Source: Marinobacter santoriniensis NKSG1 (lineage in GTDB: Bacteria; Pseudomonadota; Gammaproteobacteria; Pseudomonadales; Oleiphilaceae). Taken from it: a stretch of DNA of 64,000 nucleotides. The position numbers and the translations under genes were made by a program. Below, in pieces: positions 53,608-64,000 of this stretch. Location: contig NZ_APAT01000024.1 in the NCBI RefSeq assembly GCF_000347775.1, positions 62,001 through 126,000 of the forward strand. The letters run 5' to 3'. The notes beneath the pieces were generated by a model. It was not told the origin of the DNA. It made no database searches and saw only the letters and a program-made list of their open reading frames with translations. Every line of letters starts with the position of its first letter. The first letter of the stretch is position 1.

Positions 53608-54658
53608 GATGCAGCCAGCTCATCACGGTGATCTGACCCTGCGCGATCACATGGGCCAACGGATTGGACTCCGGGGCAAGCTGCACGGTGGCGCGGGCGC
53701 CGCTGGCCGGGAGTTTCGGCAGGGCGCGATCGAGTGCCAGGTGAACGCGGATCCGCTGGGCATCCCGGACCCACCGATTGGTGGTGGGAATGCTGGTCAG
53801 GTTACCGTCGGCAATGAGCTGTCCCGCCTTGACGCCCTCATCCCGAGATGCAAGATGTGCGGGGAACACCTGGCCTGGAAGACCATCCAGCGCGATCCAG
53901 GCGGGTCCGCCTTCGCTGACATGCCTCAGGCTCTTTTCCCGGAAATCTGCAACGATATCCAGGCGGGCGCCAATTTCGGCCAGTGCCGGCGCGCCGGCCT
54001 TTACGTAATCGCCTTCTGCAAGCTGGAGGTTGCTGATCCATCCTGCGCCGGGAGCGCGAACCGTCGTCCGTTCCAGATTCAGATGGGCGGCCGCCAGGGC
54101 ATTTTCCGCCTGGCGTACCCGCAGATTATCCCGGTTGGTTTCACCGCGTTTGACCTGGAGGGACTGGATTCTGGCCTGCGTGGAAGCCACGGCGGCAGTG
54201 GTGGAGTGATAGCGCGCCAGAATCTCATCGTACTGTCTGGACGACATGCTGCCGGACTGCATCAGTGACTCGGCCCGCTTGCGCTGGCGTGAGGCTTCCT
54301 CGGCGGCGGCTCTGGCGGCACTCAGATCGGCCCGCGCCGCAGCCAGTTCGGCATCCAGTTCGGCGTTCTCGCGCCGGGCCTGTTCCAGAGCCAGTTCTGC
54401 TTTCTGAACGGCAAGGCGGAAGGGTTCGGGGTCAATCCGGAACAGCACCTCGCCCGCCTGCACGGACTGGTTGTTCGCCACGTCGACGGCGACCACCTCA
54501 CCGCTCACTTCAGGCGCGATCCGGGTCACCTGACGGAGCACCCGTGCCTGCGGTGTGACCGGCAAAAAAGCATCGGCCAGGAGGTAGTATATAAATAGAA
54601 GGACGAAAGTAATGATTGCCACGCGAATCCAGCGGGCGAAACTCTGTTCGGGAGCCAT
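53597..54658 (-). CDS. HlyD/EmrA-type membrane fusion protein
   Basis: This 353-residue periplasmic adaptor has an N-terminal membrane anchor (VAIITFVLLFIYYLLADAF), then a lipoyl/biotinyl half-motif (ISGEV-like APEVSGEVVAVDVANNQ). A coiled-coil hairpin (about residues 85-190, rich in Ala, Glu, Arg) precedes the second half-motif, VRAPGAGWISNLQLAEGDYVKAG, and a beta barrel. It links the DUF2955 pump to an outer-membrane channel. It lies 15 bases after the marR gene in one operon. Confidence 0.9.
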   Translation of the reverse strand: MAPEQSFARWIRVAIITFVLLFIYYLLADAFLPVTPQARVLRQVTRIAPEVSGEVVAVDVANNQSVQAGEVLFRIDPEPFRLAVQKAELALEQARRENAELDAELAAARADLSAARAAAEEASRQRKRAESLMQSGSMSSRQYDEILARYHSTTAAVASTQARIQSLQVKRGETNRDNLRVRQAENALAAAHLNLERTTVRAPGAGWISNLQLAEGDYVKAGAPALAEIGARLDIVADFREKSLRHVSEGGPAWIALDGLPGQVFPAHLASRDEGVKAGQLIADGNLTSIPTTNRWVRDAQRIRVHLALDRALPKLPASGARATVQLAPESNPLAHVIAQGQITVMSWLHHVY

Positions 54659-54673
54659 GATGTCTCTCTCTGG

Positions 54674-55129
54674 TCAGCCGTTTTTGAGGCAGTGGCAGGC
54701 GTTGGTTTCGATGCGTTCAAGCATTCGTCGCAGGTGGTTGCGGTCCTCGGGTGGAATACCGTCGAGCAGTTGCGCTCGTGCTTCATTGGCGCGGGCGTCG
54801 AGTGCCGACAGTACCCGGCGGCCTTCCCCGGTAAAACGCACTTCACGCACCCGGCGATCGTCCTCGCGGACCTGCCGTTCAATCAGTCCCTGGTCCTCGA
54901 GCTGGCACAGCGTCCGTGTCAGTGAGGGCAGTTCGATGCTCAGGGCCTCGGCCAGCTGTTTCTGGGTGGCGCCTTCCCCGAGATGCCGGAGGACCACAAG
55001 AAGCGTCCACCGGGGCGGTGTGAGCCCCAGGGGCGCCACGGTCTGGCTGATGACGGCGCGCCACAGTCGGTGCGCGTGGGCAAGCTGCAGGCCCAGTTCG
55101 GAATCGTTGGTCGGATTTAAGGTTAGCAT
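54674..55129 (-). CDS. MarR-family transcriptional regulator
   Basis: This 151-residue winged-helix protein has LTPPRWTLLVVLRHLGEGATQKQLAEALSIELPSLTRTLCQLEDQGLIERQVREDDRRVREV, broken here by the wing, the standard MarR/SlyA DNA-binding core. It is first in the operon with the HlyD and DUF2955 genes. Repeats of GTTAGC overlap its start codon and upstream region, which suggests autoregulation relieved by an aromatic or toxic ligand, a common pattern in this family. Confidence 0.9.
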   Translation of the reverse strand: MLTLNPTNDSELGLQLAHAHRLWRAVISQTVAPLGLTPPRWTLLVVLRHLGEGATQKQLAEALSIELPSLTRTLCQLEDQGLIERQVREDDRRVREVRFTGEGRRVLSALDARANEARAQLLDGIPPEDRNHLRRMLERIETNACHCLKNG

Positions 55130-55158
55130 GCGAAGTATGTTAGCATTGGTTAGTTAGC
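55122..55158. promoter_or_regulatory. GTTAGC repeat cluster, possible MarR-type operator region
   Basis: GTTAGC occurs at 55122-55127, 55139-55144 and 55153-55158, with a variant GTTAGT at 55149. The first overlaps the marR start codon. The cluster lies between divergent marR and MFS genes and could be bound by the regulator to control both. Confidence 0.4.
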
Positions 55159-55234
55159 CTGCAAAGTTTATTTCGGAAAGTGCGGACGGGCGTCGTAGGA
55201 CGTTTCCGTCTGGTGGTTATTCAAGAGGCCCTGT

Positions 55235-56440
55235 TTGAAAGATTCGAAACCCGATGCCCAACACCCCGCCGGGGAGGAGTCGGCCCGTAATTTCCGGCTG
55301 GCCTGTGTGGCGCTGACCTTCGTCTTCGTCATCTACTCGATGCTCCAGGTAACGGTGCCGGTGTATGCCCTGTCCCTGGGGGCCTCGCCCCTGGTGCTGG
55401 GGGTGGTGTTCAGTGCACCGTTCCTGCTCCCGCTGCTGTTCGCCATTCCGATGGGCGGGCTGGTAACCCGTTGGGGCGGGCAGCGGGTGATGGTAATGGG
55501 GGGCGGTATTCTGGTAGCCGGGATCCTGGCGATGATCTGGGTGCCGGGCTACGCAGGATTGCTGTCCGGTCAGCTGCTCTTTGGCCTTGCCCAGTTACAG
55601 ATGGTACTGGCGGCGCAGTCGGTCATTTCCGGGCTGGCCAGCGGCGAGCGGCTTGAGCGGTACTTTGGGTGGTACGCCACCTGGCTTTCCGGCGGGCAGG
55701 TGGTTGGGCCGCTGATGGCCGGTGGTCTGATTCATCTGACCGGTGACACCGATCTCTCCTTCATGACGATGGTCCTTTTTGCGATTCTCGCCACAGTGTC
55801 GTCGCGGGGGCTGACAGGGCTGGCCCGCGAGCGTCTGAACGTTGATCGGTCAGTGACCGGCTTTCGGGCCCAGGCGGCTTTGCTGGGCAGGAATGAGGGC
55901 GTACAGGTATCGGTGGGCGTTACGGCAGCGGCCATGTTTGCCATGAGCATTCACGGAAGTTACATGCCGGTATATCTGGATCACCTGGAAGTCAGTGCGT
56001 CGGTGATCGGGGTTCTGGTCAGTCTTCGGGCCACGGCGGCCATGCTCATCCGGCCCTTCATGGCGCGAGTGATCGCGCTTGTCGGCGGCCGCAGTGTCGC
56101 GCTTATTCTGTCATTGGGGTTGCTGGCTGGCGGCCTGGCCCTGCTCGGGTTCAGTGAGCAGGCCGTGATGATTGGCGTGTTTTCGGTGTTTGTCGGGGTG
56201 GGGTCGGGTGTCTCCCAGCCGCTTTCCATGGTGATACTGGCCGAGAACGTGGATCCGGCGCAGCGATCGGGCGCCCTCGGAATGCGACTGATGGCGAACC
56301 GGGCGGTGAACTTCCTGGCCCCGCTTTTGTTCGGGGCCATTCTGGAGCTCGGTGGTTTTGGCCTGGCGTTTCCGCTGACCGGGGCCATCGTAGCGGTCGC
56401 CGGCCTGGTGCTGTTTCTCCATCAGCGCCGGAAACGCTGA
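55235..56440 (+). CDS. MFS-family transporter
   Basis: This 401-residue, 12-helix major facilitator starts with a soluble tail and then LACVALTFVFVIYSMLQVTVPVYALSLGASPLVLGVVFS. The family loop after helix 2 appears as GGLVTRWGGQRVMVMGGG. The start is a TTG preceded by AGAGG. The substrate is unknown; it most resembles drug/metabolite exporters. It diverges from the marR-hlyD-DUF2955 operon and shares its GTTAGC-rich upstream region. Confidence 0.88.
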   Translation: MKDSKPDAQHPAGEESARNFRLACVALTFVFVIYSMLQVTVPVYALSLGASPLVLGVVFSAPFLLPLLFAIPMGGLVTRWGGQRVMVMGGGILVAGILAMIWVPGYAGLLSGQLLFGLAQLQMVLAAQSVISGLASGERLERYFGWYATWLSGGQVVGPLMAGGLIHLTGDTDLSFMTMVLFAILATVSSRGLTGLARERLNVDRSVTGFRAQAALLGRNEGVQVSVGVTAAAMFAMSIHGSYMPVYLDHLEVSASVIGVLVSLRATAAMLIRPFMARVIALVGGRSVALILSLGLLAGGLALLGFSEQAVMIGVFSVFVGVGSGVSQPLSMVILAENVDPAQRSGALGMRLMANRAVNFLAPLLFGAILELGGFGLAFPLTGAIVAVAGLVLFLHQRRKR

Positions 56441-56452
56441 TCGGGAACACTG

Positions 56453-57157
56453 TCAGGCGTCGAGGTGCTCGGCCAGGAACTGCAGGCTGCGGCCATGGGC
56501 CAGAGCCGCCGCGTGCTGGTTGTAGGTGGGTCGTGCCCAGCAATTGAAACCGTGGTCGGCGTTGGCGTATTCGTGGAAAATCGCCGATGGATGATCGGAG
56601 AAGGCCTCGCGAACCCGGGAGATGGCTTCCGCCGGAATCATCTTGTCCAGGCCGGCATAGTGGAACAGGATCGGAACCCGCACCCGCTCGGCCAGATCCA
56701 GGTTGTTATGGATGCCCCCGCCGTAATAGCAAACGGCCGCGTCGGGCTTGCCGGTCGCGGCGGCGCGATAGGCAAGCTGGCCACCCATACAATAGCCCAT
56801 CGCCGCGATTTTTCCCGACACCTCTTTACGCTGGCGCAGGCAATCCACGGCTGCCGCAACGTCTTCGCCAGCGAGAGCAAAGTCGGCTGCCTGCATCAAC
56901 TTGAACGCTTTTGCGCTTCCCTCTTCGTCATAGGTCAGGTCGACCCGGCGCTCCTGGCGCCAGAACACATCCGGAGCAAGGACCACGTATCCATCCAGGG
57001 CGTACTGCTCGGCCACGGTGCGAATGTGGGCGTTGACGCCCCAGATTTCCTGGATCAGTACGATGCCCGGCCCGCTCCCGGTGGGGGGCAGCGCCAGGTA
57101 ACCATCGAATGTCTTACCGTCGGGGCTGGGAATATCAATCCACTGTGTCGAAACCAT
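56453..57157 (-). CDS. Dienelactone hydrolase family protein
   Basis: This 234-residue alpha/beta hydrolase has the cysteine nucleophile of dienelactone hydrolases in AAMGYCMGGQLAYRA. EIWGVN near residue 39 supplies the conserved Glu, and the acid and base lie in YAGLDKMIP and NADHGFNC. It may hydrolyse dienelactone or, more often in genomes without chlorocatechol genes, another ester. The ATG at 57157 follows AGGAGAGG. It is convergent with the MFS gene, with 12 bases between stops. Confidence 0.92.
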   Translation of the reverse strand: MVSTQWIDIPSPDGKTFDGYLALPPTGSGPGIVLIQEIWGVNAHIRTVAEQYALDGYVVLAPDVFWRQERRVDLTYDEEGSAKAFKLMQAADFALAGEDVAAAVDCLRQRKEVSGKIAAMGYCMGGQLAYRAAATGKPDAAVCYYGGGIHNNLDLAERVRVPILFHYAGLDKMIPAEAISRVREAFSDHPSAIFHEYANADHGFNCWARPTYNQHAAALAHGRSLQFLAEHLDA

Positions 57158-57234
57158 GAACCTCTCCTGTGAGTAGTCGGACAACTGGATTGAAAGCCTA
57201 GGCGGTGTGGCGTGGGTCTGCCACTACGGTTTGT

Positions 57235-57567
57235 TCATTCGCTGCGACACTGATCCTCGGCCCAGGCCTCGAAACACTGTTGCTGACGGTGGGTCAGCCA
57301 GCCGTTGATGACCGCAAGCCCGACGAACGTGGCGATGCCAACAGGTACCAGTGCCTGTACTCCGGCAGACGGTGCTGCGGTGGCCGGCACGAGCAGCAAA
57401 CCCGTCAGATTTCGGAACAGTCGTGTCACCAGGATGGCGAAGTGAAAGCCCGGTTGCAGGGTCCGGACGCGACCGCGCACTGCCCGTCCCAGGGCCGGCA
57501 TCAGGTGCACCGTATTCAACAGGAGGGCAATGAAAACCAGTAATTGGACAACATCGGTTAACAGCAT
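57235..57567 (-). CDS. Small hydrophobic protein of unknown function
   Basis: This 110-residue open frame has two or three hydrophobic segments (LLTDVVQLLVFIALLLNTVHLM, LLLVPATAA, VGIATFVGLAVINGW) and a charged C-terminus. Its third codon positions are GC-rich like true genes here, which argues that it is coding, but there is no clear ribosome site before the ATG at 57567. I do not recognise a family. It lies between the dienelactone hydrolase and yebG genes on the same strand. Confidence 0.5.
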   Translation of the reverse strand: MLLTDVVQLLVFIALLLNTVHLMPALGRAVRGRVRTLQPGFHFAILVTRLFRNLTGLLLVPATAAPSAGVQALVPVGIATFVGLAVINGWLTHRQQQCFEAWAEDQCRSE

Positions 57568-57694
57568 GATGATTGGCTAACAGGGTAATGGGTTGGCTGA
57601 AAAGTGACCGGTATTATCCCTTATTGGTGGTTTTTTATCCACCCGGCGGTCCGCCTTCGCAACCGGTGTTCCCCCATTACCTGGACATCTTCGC

Positions 57695-60413
<2,719 letters not shown>

Positions 60414-60435
60414 TCGTTCTCCTTCCAGAAACCGG

Positions 60436-60465
60436 AAACGGCACCCGCGCCTGCGGGTGCCGTTT
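60436..60465. terminator. Bidirectional terminator between katG and the yeiH-like gene
   Basis: AAACGGCACCCGC at 60436-60448 pairs perfectly with GCGGGTGCCGTTT at 60453-60465, with a 4-base loop. A T run follows on the plus strand. On the minus strand the A run gives T's after the stem. It ends both converging transcripts. Confidence 0.9.
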
Positions 60466-61458
60466 TTACATCACCATGGGCGTCACAACCATTCCGCCCG
60501 TCACCAACAGGGCGAACAGGATCAGGGCCAACAGCATGGGCTTGAGTCCGAGGCTTTTCAGTTTCTCCATCCGGGTTTCGTAACCCAGCGCCCCCATGGC
60601 CATCGCCAGAGCCACCTGACCGCTGAGGGCAATGCCTGAGTGAAGCGGTGCAGGCACTCTCACGAGGCTGTTCAACACCATGGCGCCCACGAAGCCGAAT
60701 GCAAACCAGGGGATGGTCAGTTTGCCCCGATCGGCGATGCCTTCTTCCGGTGCGCGTGTTCTCCGAACCCACCACTGGCCCACAATCAGAAGGAAGGGCA
60801 CCAGCAGCATGACGCGAACCAGTTTAACCACCACGGCATTGGCCAGGGCATCGGAGCCCACGGCGCCACCGGCGGCGACTACCTGGGCAACCTCATGAAT
60901 CGTGGCGCCAATGTAGACACCGAAGAGGCCCTGGTCCCAGCCCATGATCGGGTAGAGCACCGGATAGACCACCATCGCAAGGCTGCCGAACAGAACCACC
61001 GTCGCTACCGCCATCGCGGTGGCGGCCGGTCTGGAGCGAATCGTGGCTTCCGTCGCCAGCACTGCGGCTGCGCCGCATATGGCACTTCCGGCGCTGGTTA
61101 ACAGGGCGGTCTCCGGATCAAGCTTGAGCAGCCGTGTGCCCACCCAATAGCCGATCGTGATGATGGTGGTTATCACCACCATGTCCAGCAGCACAATGCC
61201 CGGGCCCAGAGAGAAGACCTGTTGGAGGGTGATGGAAAACCCGAACAGGACAATGCCGCCCCGCAGAAGCCAGCGCGTTGAAAAGGCCAGTCCGGCCGTA
61301 GCGGAGCTCAGTTGGAACCAGGGCAGATTACCGGCCAGTACGCCGAGGGCCAGCGAGAGCACCAGCGGGCTGATGCCCGTTGCTGCAATAAAAGGGATGT
61401 GTGACAGCGCAAAACCGCCAAGCGTTAAAAGTGTGCAGACCCCAAGCCCGACCCACAT
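60466..61458 (-). CDS. yeiH: YeiH/UPF0324-family membrane protein
   Basis: This 330-residue protein has about ten predicted helices and belongs to the YeiH (UPF0324, putative sulfate exporter) family. Features include LSLALGVLAGNLPWF, GFSITLQQVFSLG, SAGSAICGAAAVLATEATI and GATIHEVAQVVAAG with the conserved His-Glu. Function is not proven. The start is the ATG at 61458. An in-frame TTG five codons upstream is part of the AGGAGG ribosome site itself. The LysR-type regulator often found beside yeiH is absent. Confidence 0.9.
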   Translation of the reverse strand: MWVGLGVCTLLTLGGFALSHIPFIAATGISPLVLSLALGVLAGNLPWFQLSSATAGLAFSTRWLLRGGIVLFGFSITLQQVFSLGPGIVLLDMVVITTIITIGYWVGTRLLKLDPETALLTSAGSAICGAAAVLATEATIRSRPAATAMAVATVVLFGSLAMVVYPVLYPIMGWDQGLFGVYIGATIHEVAQVVAAGGAVGSDALANAVVVKLVRVMLLVPFLLIVGQWWVRRTRAPEEGIADRGKLTIPWFAFGFVGAMVLNSLVRVPAPLHSGIALSGQVALAMAMGALGYETRMEKLKSLGLKPMLLALILFALLVTGGMVVTPMVM

Positions 61459-61657
61459 TCTGAACCTCCTCAATCAAAACGTTATATGGTTATTCTCCTT
61501 TTTATTTTAATATTTATAAAATGGTTAAAAGGATTAATGGTTATTCAATAAATCGATATACTGGATTGGACGGATGTTGCTGCGAATTGGCTAACCATGG
61601 ACGGTTCTCTTTTCTGGTAGCATTTCGAGTTTCCCCACAGTCGGACTTCGGAACGAG

Positions 61658-62605
61658 GTGCCCGTGTCTTCCCTTACTATTCTCATGATCGGCGCCGGTG
61701 GAATCGGCGGTTATTACGGTGCGAGGCTGACCGAACGCGGCCATCGCGTGGTGCTGACGGCTCGTGGCCGACACCTTGAAGCGTTGCAGGCTTCGGGGCT
61801 GCAAGTGGATTACGAAGGCCGCTTGATCAACTGTCCTGCGCTGGCGCTCGATCATGCCACCTTGATTCAGACCTGCCACCCGGACGAGTTCGACCTGGTT
61901 GTCATTACCCTGAAATCCACTGCCACGGAACCGGTTATGGAGGAGTTGGGGGATTGGCTTTCCAGAGGGGCCGTGCCGGTGTTGTCCCTGCAAAATGGTG
62001 TCGACAACGAACCATTGATTGCCGACAGGCTTGGTGAGAACCGGGTCCTGGGAGGATTGGCGGTTCGAATCGGTGGCCATATCACGGAGCCAGGAAAGGT
62101 GTTCGCCGAGGGAGTCGCCCAGATTGTGATGGGGGCCTGGCCGAAAGCCCCCGATGAGGAGGATGCCCGACTGCCCTTGCTTCGGAGGCTGGAGTCCGCC
62201 TTCAACGACGCCGGAATTCCGACCAGCGTTACCGGCGATATTCGTTATGAGCTCTGGCGCAAACTGGTCATTAACAATGGCGTGAACCCGCTGTCGGCGC
62301 TGACCGGGCTGGACACCCGGAGCCTCACCCACCACCCGGAATTCGGCAAGGTGGTCTACGGTATGATGGCCGAAACGGTCGCGGCTTCCAAAGCCGACGG
62401 CGTGGATCTGACCCGGCAGGATCTGGACGAGATGTTCGACCTGATTCGCAGCTTCAATGCCATCAAGACCTCCATGCTGGTGGACAAGGAAAAAGGCCGG
62501 CCGCTGGAACTGGACAGCATCGCCGGTGCTGTATTGAAACGCTGTGCAGCGCTGGGCATTGAGGCCCCTTATACCTTTCTTGTAAACGCCCTGTTGCGCC
62601 AGTGA
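61658..62605 (+). CDS. panE: 2-dehydropantoate 2-reductase family protein
   Basis: This 315-residue NADP-dependent reductase has an N-terminal Rossmann fold, LMIGAGGIGGYYGARLTERGHRVVL. The PanE/ApbA signature residues are visible in VVITLKSTA, VLSLQNGVDNE and RYELWRKLVINNGVNPLSAL, where the catalytic lysine lies. It may make pantoate for pantothenate and coenzyme A, but many paralogues of this family act on other 2-oxo acids and no pan genes are nearby. The start is GTG at 61658 or 61664; the latter has better spacing from GAGGTG. Confidence 0.85.
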   Translation: MPVSSLTILMIGAGGIGGYYGARLTERGHRVVLTARGRHLEALQASGLQVDYEGRLINCPALALDHATLIQTCHPDEFDLVVITLKSTATEPVMEELGDWLSRGAVPVLSLQNGVDNEPLIADRLGENRVLGGLAVRIGGHITEPGKVFAEGVAQIVMGAWPKAPDEEDARLPLLRRLESAFNDAGIPTSVTGDIRYELWRKLVINNGVNPLSALTGLDTRSLTHHPEFGKVVYGMMAETVAASKADGVDLTRQDLDEMFDLIRSFNAIKTSMLVDKEKGRPLELDSIAGAVLKRCAALGIEAPYTFLVNALLRQ

Positions 62606-62745
62606 CGAGGGTGTCCCGCTGGTCAAAGTACACTCGGTAACAAAAACTATGCGTCTTCTTACAGTGGGGGCACGTTCGGGACTGGAAATGAGCGTATAGT
62701 TTGTGCCTTCCAATAAAAGACAACAGAAACAAAAGGATGGCACCG

Positions 62746-63996
62746 ATGAGAAGGAGAACCACCCTGCTGGTGGGGTTCGTCTTGTTCCTTTCCAGTTTTG
62801 CGTTAATGGCCGACACCATCAAGCTCGGTTTCAACTACCCGAAATCGGGACGTTACCGGGACCTGGGCCTGCAGCAGAGGCTGGGCGCCTTTCTCGCGGT
62901 TGAGGAAATCAACAAGGCCGGCGGCATCCTCGGTAAAAATGTTGAGCTGGTCATCCGCAATACCATGGGCTCTCCCGAGCGTGGGGTTGCCAACACCAAA
63001 GAGCTGATCCAGAAAGAAGGCGTGGACATGGTCTTTGGCGGTGCCTCCAGTGCCGTTGCGATTGCCTCCGGTAAAATGGCAAAGAAACTGGACCGGCTCT
63101 ATTTCGGAACCACCACCTCCGCGAACGCAACCACCGGTAGCGAAGGGCACGATCACATGTTCCGGGAATACCCGAACGCCTGGATGACGGCCAACGCGCT
63201 GGGCCACTACCTCAAGGAGAATTTCGGCGACGATCGCTATTTTTACGTGACAGCCGATTACACCTGGGGGCATTCGTCGGAAGCGTCCCTTCGGACGTTT
63301 ACGGACACCACGGATGAGAAAGCCCACCCTCATGCGCTCACCCCGTTCCCGAACGCGCACATGCAGGATTTCACGAAAGCGTTGAAAGCGGCCGAGGCCA
63401 GCAACGCGGACGTGCTGGTGCTGGTGCTGTATGGCAATGACCTGATCCGGGCGCTCAAAGTCGCCTACGATCTGGATCTGAAGAGCAAACTTCAGATCGT
63501 CATACCGAACATCTCACTGGGCATTGCCGAAAGCGTGGGTGCCACCATTATGCAGGGGGTGATTTCCACCACACCCTGGGAGTGGACGATCCCCTACCAG
63601 CTCGACTTCCCCCGTGGCCAGAAGTTTGCTGAATCCTTTACCGAACACTATGGCGTGCGGCCCACCTCTACAGCGGCCACCTCGTACGACATCGTCTACC
63701 AGTACAAGGATGCCGTTGAGCGTGCAGGCACCACTGACACCAAGGCGTTGATCAAGGCGCTGGAAGGGCATTCCTACACACTGCTGAAGGATAAGCAGCA
63801 GTGGCGGGCGTTTGATCACCAGAACCTGCAGACGGTGTACGTGGTCCGCTGCAAGCCGAGACTGGAGGTGATGAAAGACGAGCTCCGCAGCGACTTTTTT
63901 GAGGTCGTGGGATCGCTGGAAGGCGAAAAAGCGGCGCAGACCTTCGACGAGTGGAAAGCCGAGCGGGCGGCTGCGAACAAGCCGCCGCATCTTTAG
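62746..63996 (+). CDS. Branched-chain amino acid/amide-type ABC substrate-binding protein
   Basis: This 416-residue periplasmic binding protein has a signal peptide (TLLVGFVLFLSSFALMADT, cleavage about residue 21). The Leu/Ile/Val-binding family fold is seen in KLGFNYPKSGRYRDLGLQQRLGAFLAVEEINKAGGILGK, interrupted by the usual ligand loop, then TKELIQKEGVDMVFGGASSAVAIA and a YVTADYTWG middle segment. The start is set at 62746, behind AAAAGG, though 62737 is possible. It ends four bases before the window edge, so whether permease genes follow is unknown. Confidence 0.88.
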   Translation: MRRRTTLLVGFVLFLSSFALMADTIKLGFNYPKSGRYRDLGLQQRLGAFLAVEEINKAGGILGKNVELVIRNTMGSPERGVANTKELIQKEGVDMVFGGASSAVAIASGKMAKKLDRLYFGTTTSANATTGSEGHDHMFREYPNAWMTANALGHYLKENFGDDRYFYVTADYTWGHSSEASLRTFTDTTDEKAHPHALTPFPNAHMQDFTKALKAAEASNADVLVLVLYGNDLIRALKVAYDLDLKSKLQIVIPNISLGIAESVGATIMQGVISTTPWEWTIPYQLDFPRGQKFAESFTEHYGVRPTSTAATSYDIVYQYKDAVERAGTTDTKALIKALEGHSYTLLKDKQQWRAFDHQNLQTVYVVRCKPRLEVMKDELRSDFFEVVGSLEGEKAAQTFDEWKAERAAANKPPHL

Positions 63997-64000
63997 CAGA

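Overview
The window is a dense chromosomal stretch of a GC-rich gammaproteobacterium. The gene content fits a marine, halotolerant heterotroph of the Marinobacter/Halomonas type: a sodium-type PomAB flagellar stator, a TeaABCD-like compatible-solute TRAP transporter, malate:quinone oxidoreductase, a split proton-translocating transhydrogenase, LldEFG lactate oxidation and two polyamine-type ABC transporters. This assignment is inferred from gene content only. About 64 protein genes are called. I see no rRNA, tRNA, CRISPR array, insertion sequence, prophage or integrase, and no gene-free stretch longer than 300 bases.

Layout. 1-12 kb: an AttH/CrtC-like lipoprotein, an ammonium transporter with a sigma-54-type promoter, the stator pair pomA-pomB, two small conserved proteins, a DASH cryptochrome, an ene-reductase and its TetR regulator diverging from glutathione-dependent formaldehyde dehydrogenase, and a second, non-flagellar MotA/OmpA-like motor pair. 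12-20 kb: housekeeping and signalling genes, including a thioesterase broken by a frameshift, DJ-1, MenI-like thioesterase, diguanylate cyclase, TauE, YchJ, rhodanese, RarD and a SixA-CHAD fusion. 20-33 kb: a Cache chemoreceptor beside an orphan TRAP binding protein, then two complete polyamine-type ABC operons (A-B-C-D and D-A-B-C orders) and a 7TMR-DISM diguanylate cyclase.

33-44 kb: teaABCD, a small hydrolase/LLM oxidoreductase/phosphoesterase group, an Nmad3-family gene coupled to an MscS channel, a stand-alone ovothiol-type methyltransferase, and a secreted metallo-beta-lactamase-fold protein. 44-52 kb: lldR diverging from lldEFG with two operator-like palindromes, then a tightly overlapped mqo-pntAA-pntAB-pntB operon on the minus strand. 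52-64 kb: nitroreductase, a MarR/HlyD/DUF2955 efflux operon, an MFS transporter, dienelactone hydrolase, yebG with a near-perfect LexA box diverging from katG, a YeiH transporter, a ketopantoate reductase family enzyme and a final amino-acid/amide-type binding protein.

Taken together, the accessory theme is uptake and oxidation of small organic nitrogen and carboxylate compounds (polyamines, ectoine-type solutes, lactate, malate, ammonium) plus redox and electrophile defence. The least explained parts are the coiled-coil MotA/OmpA-like motor, the Nmad3-MscS pair, the solitary OvoM-type enzyme and the SixA-CHAD fusion.
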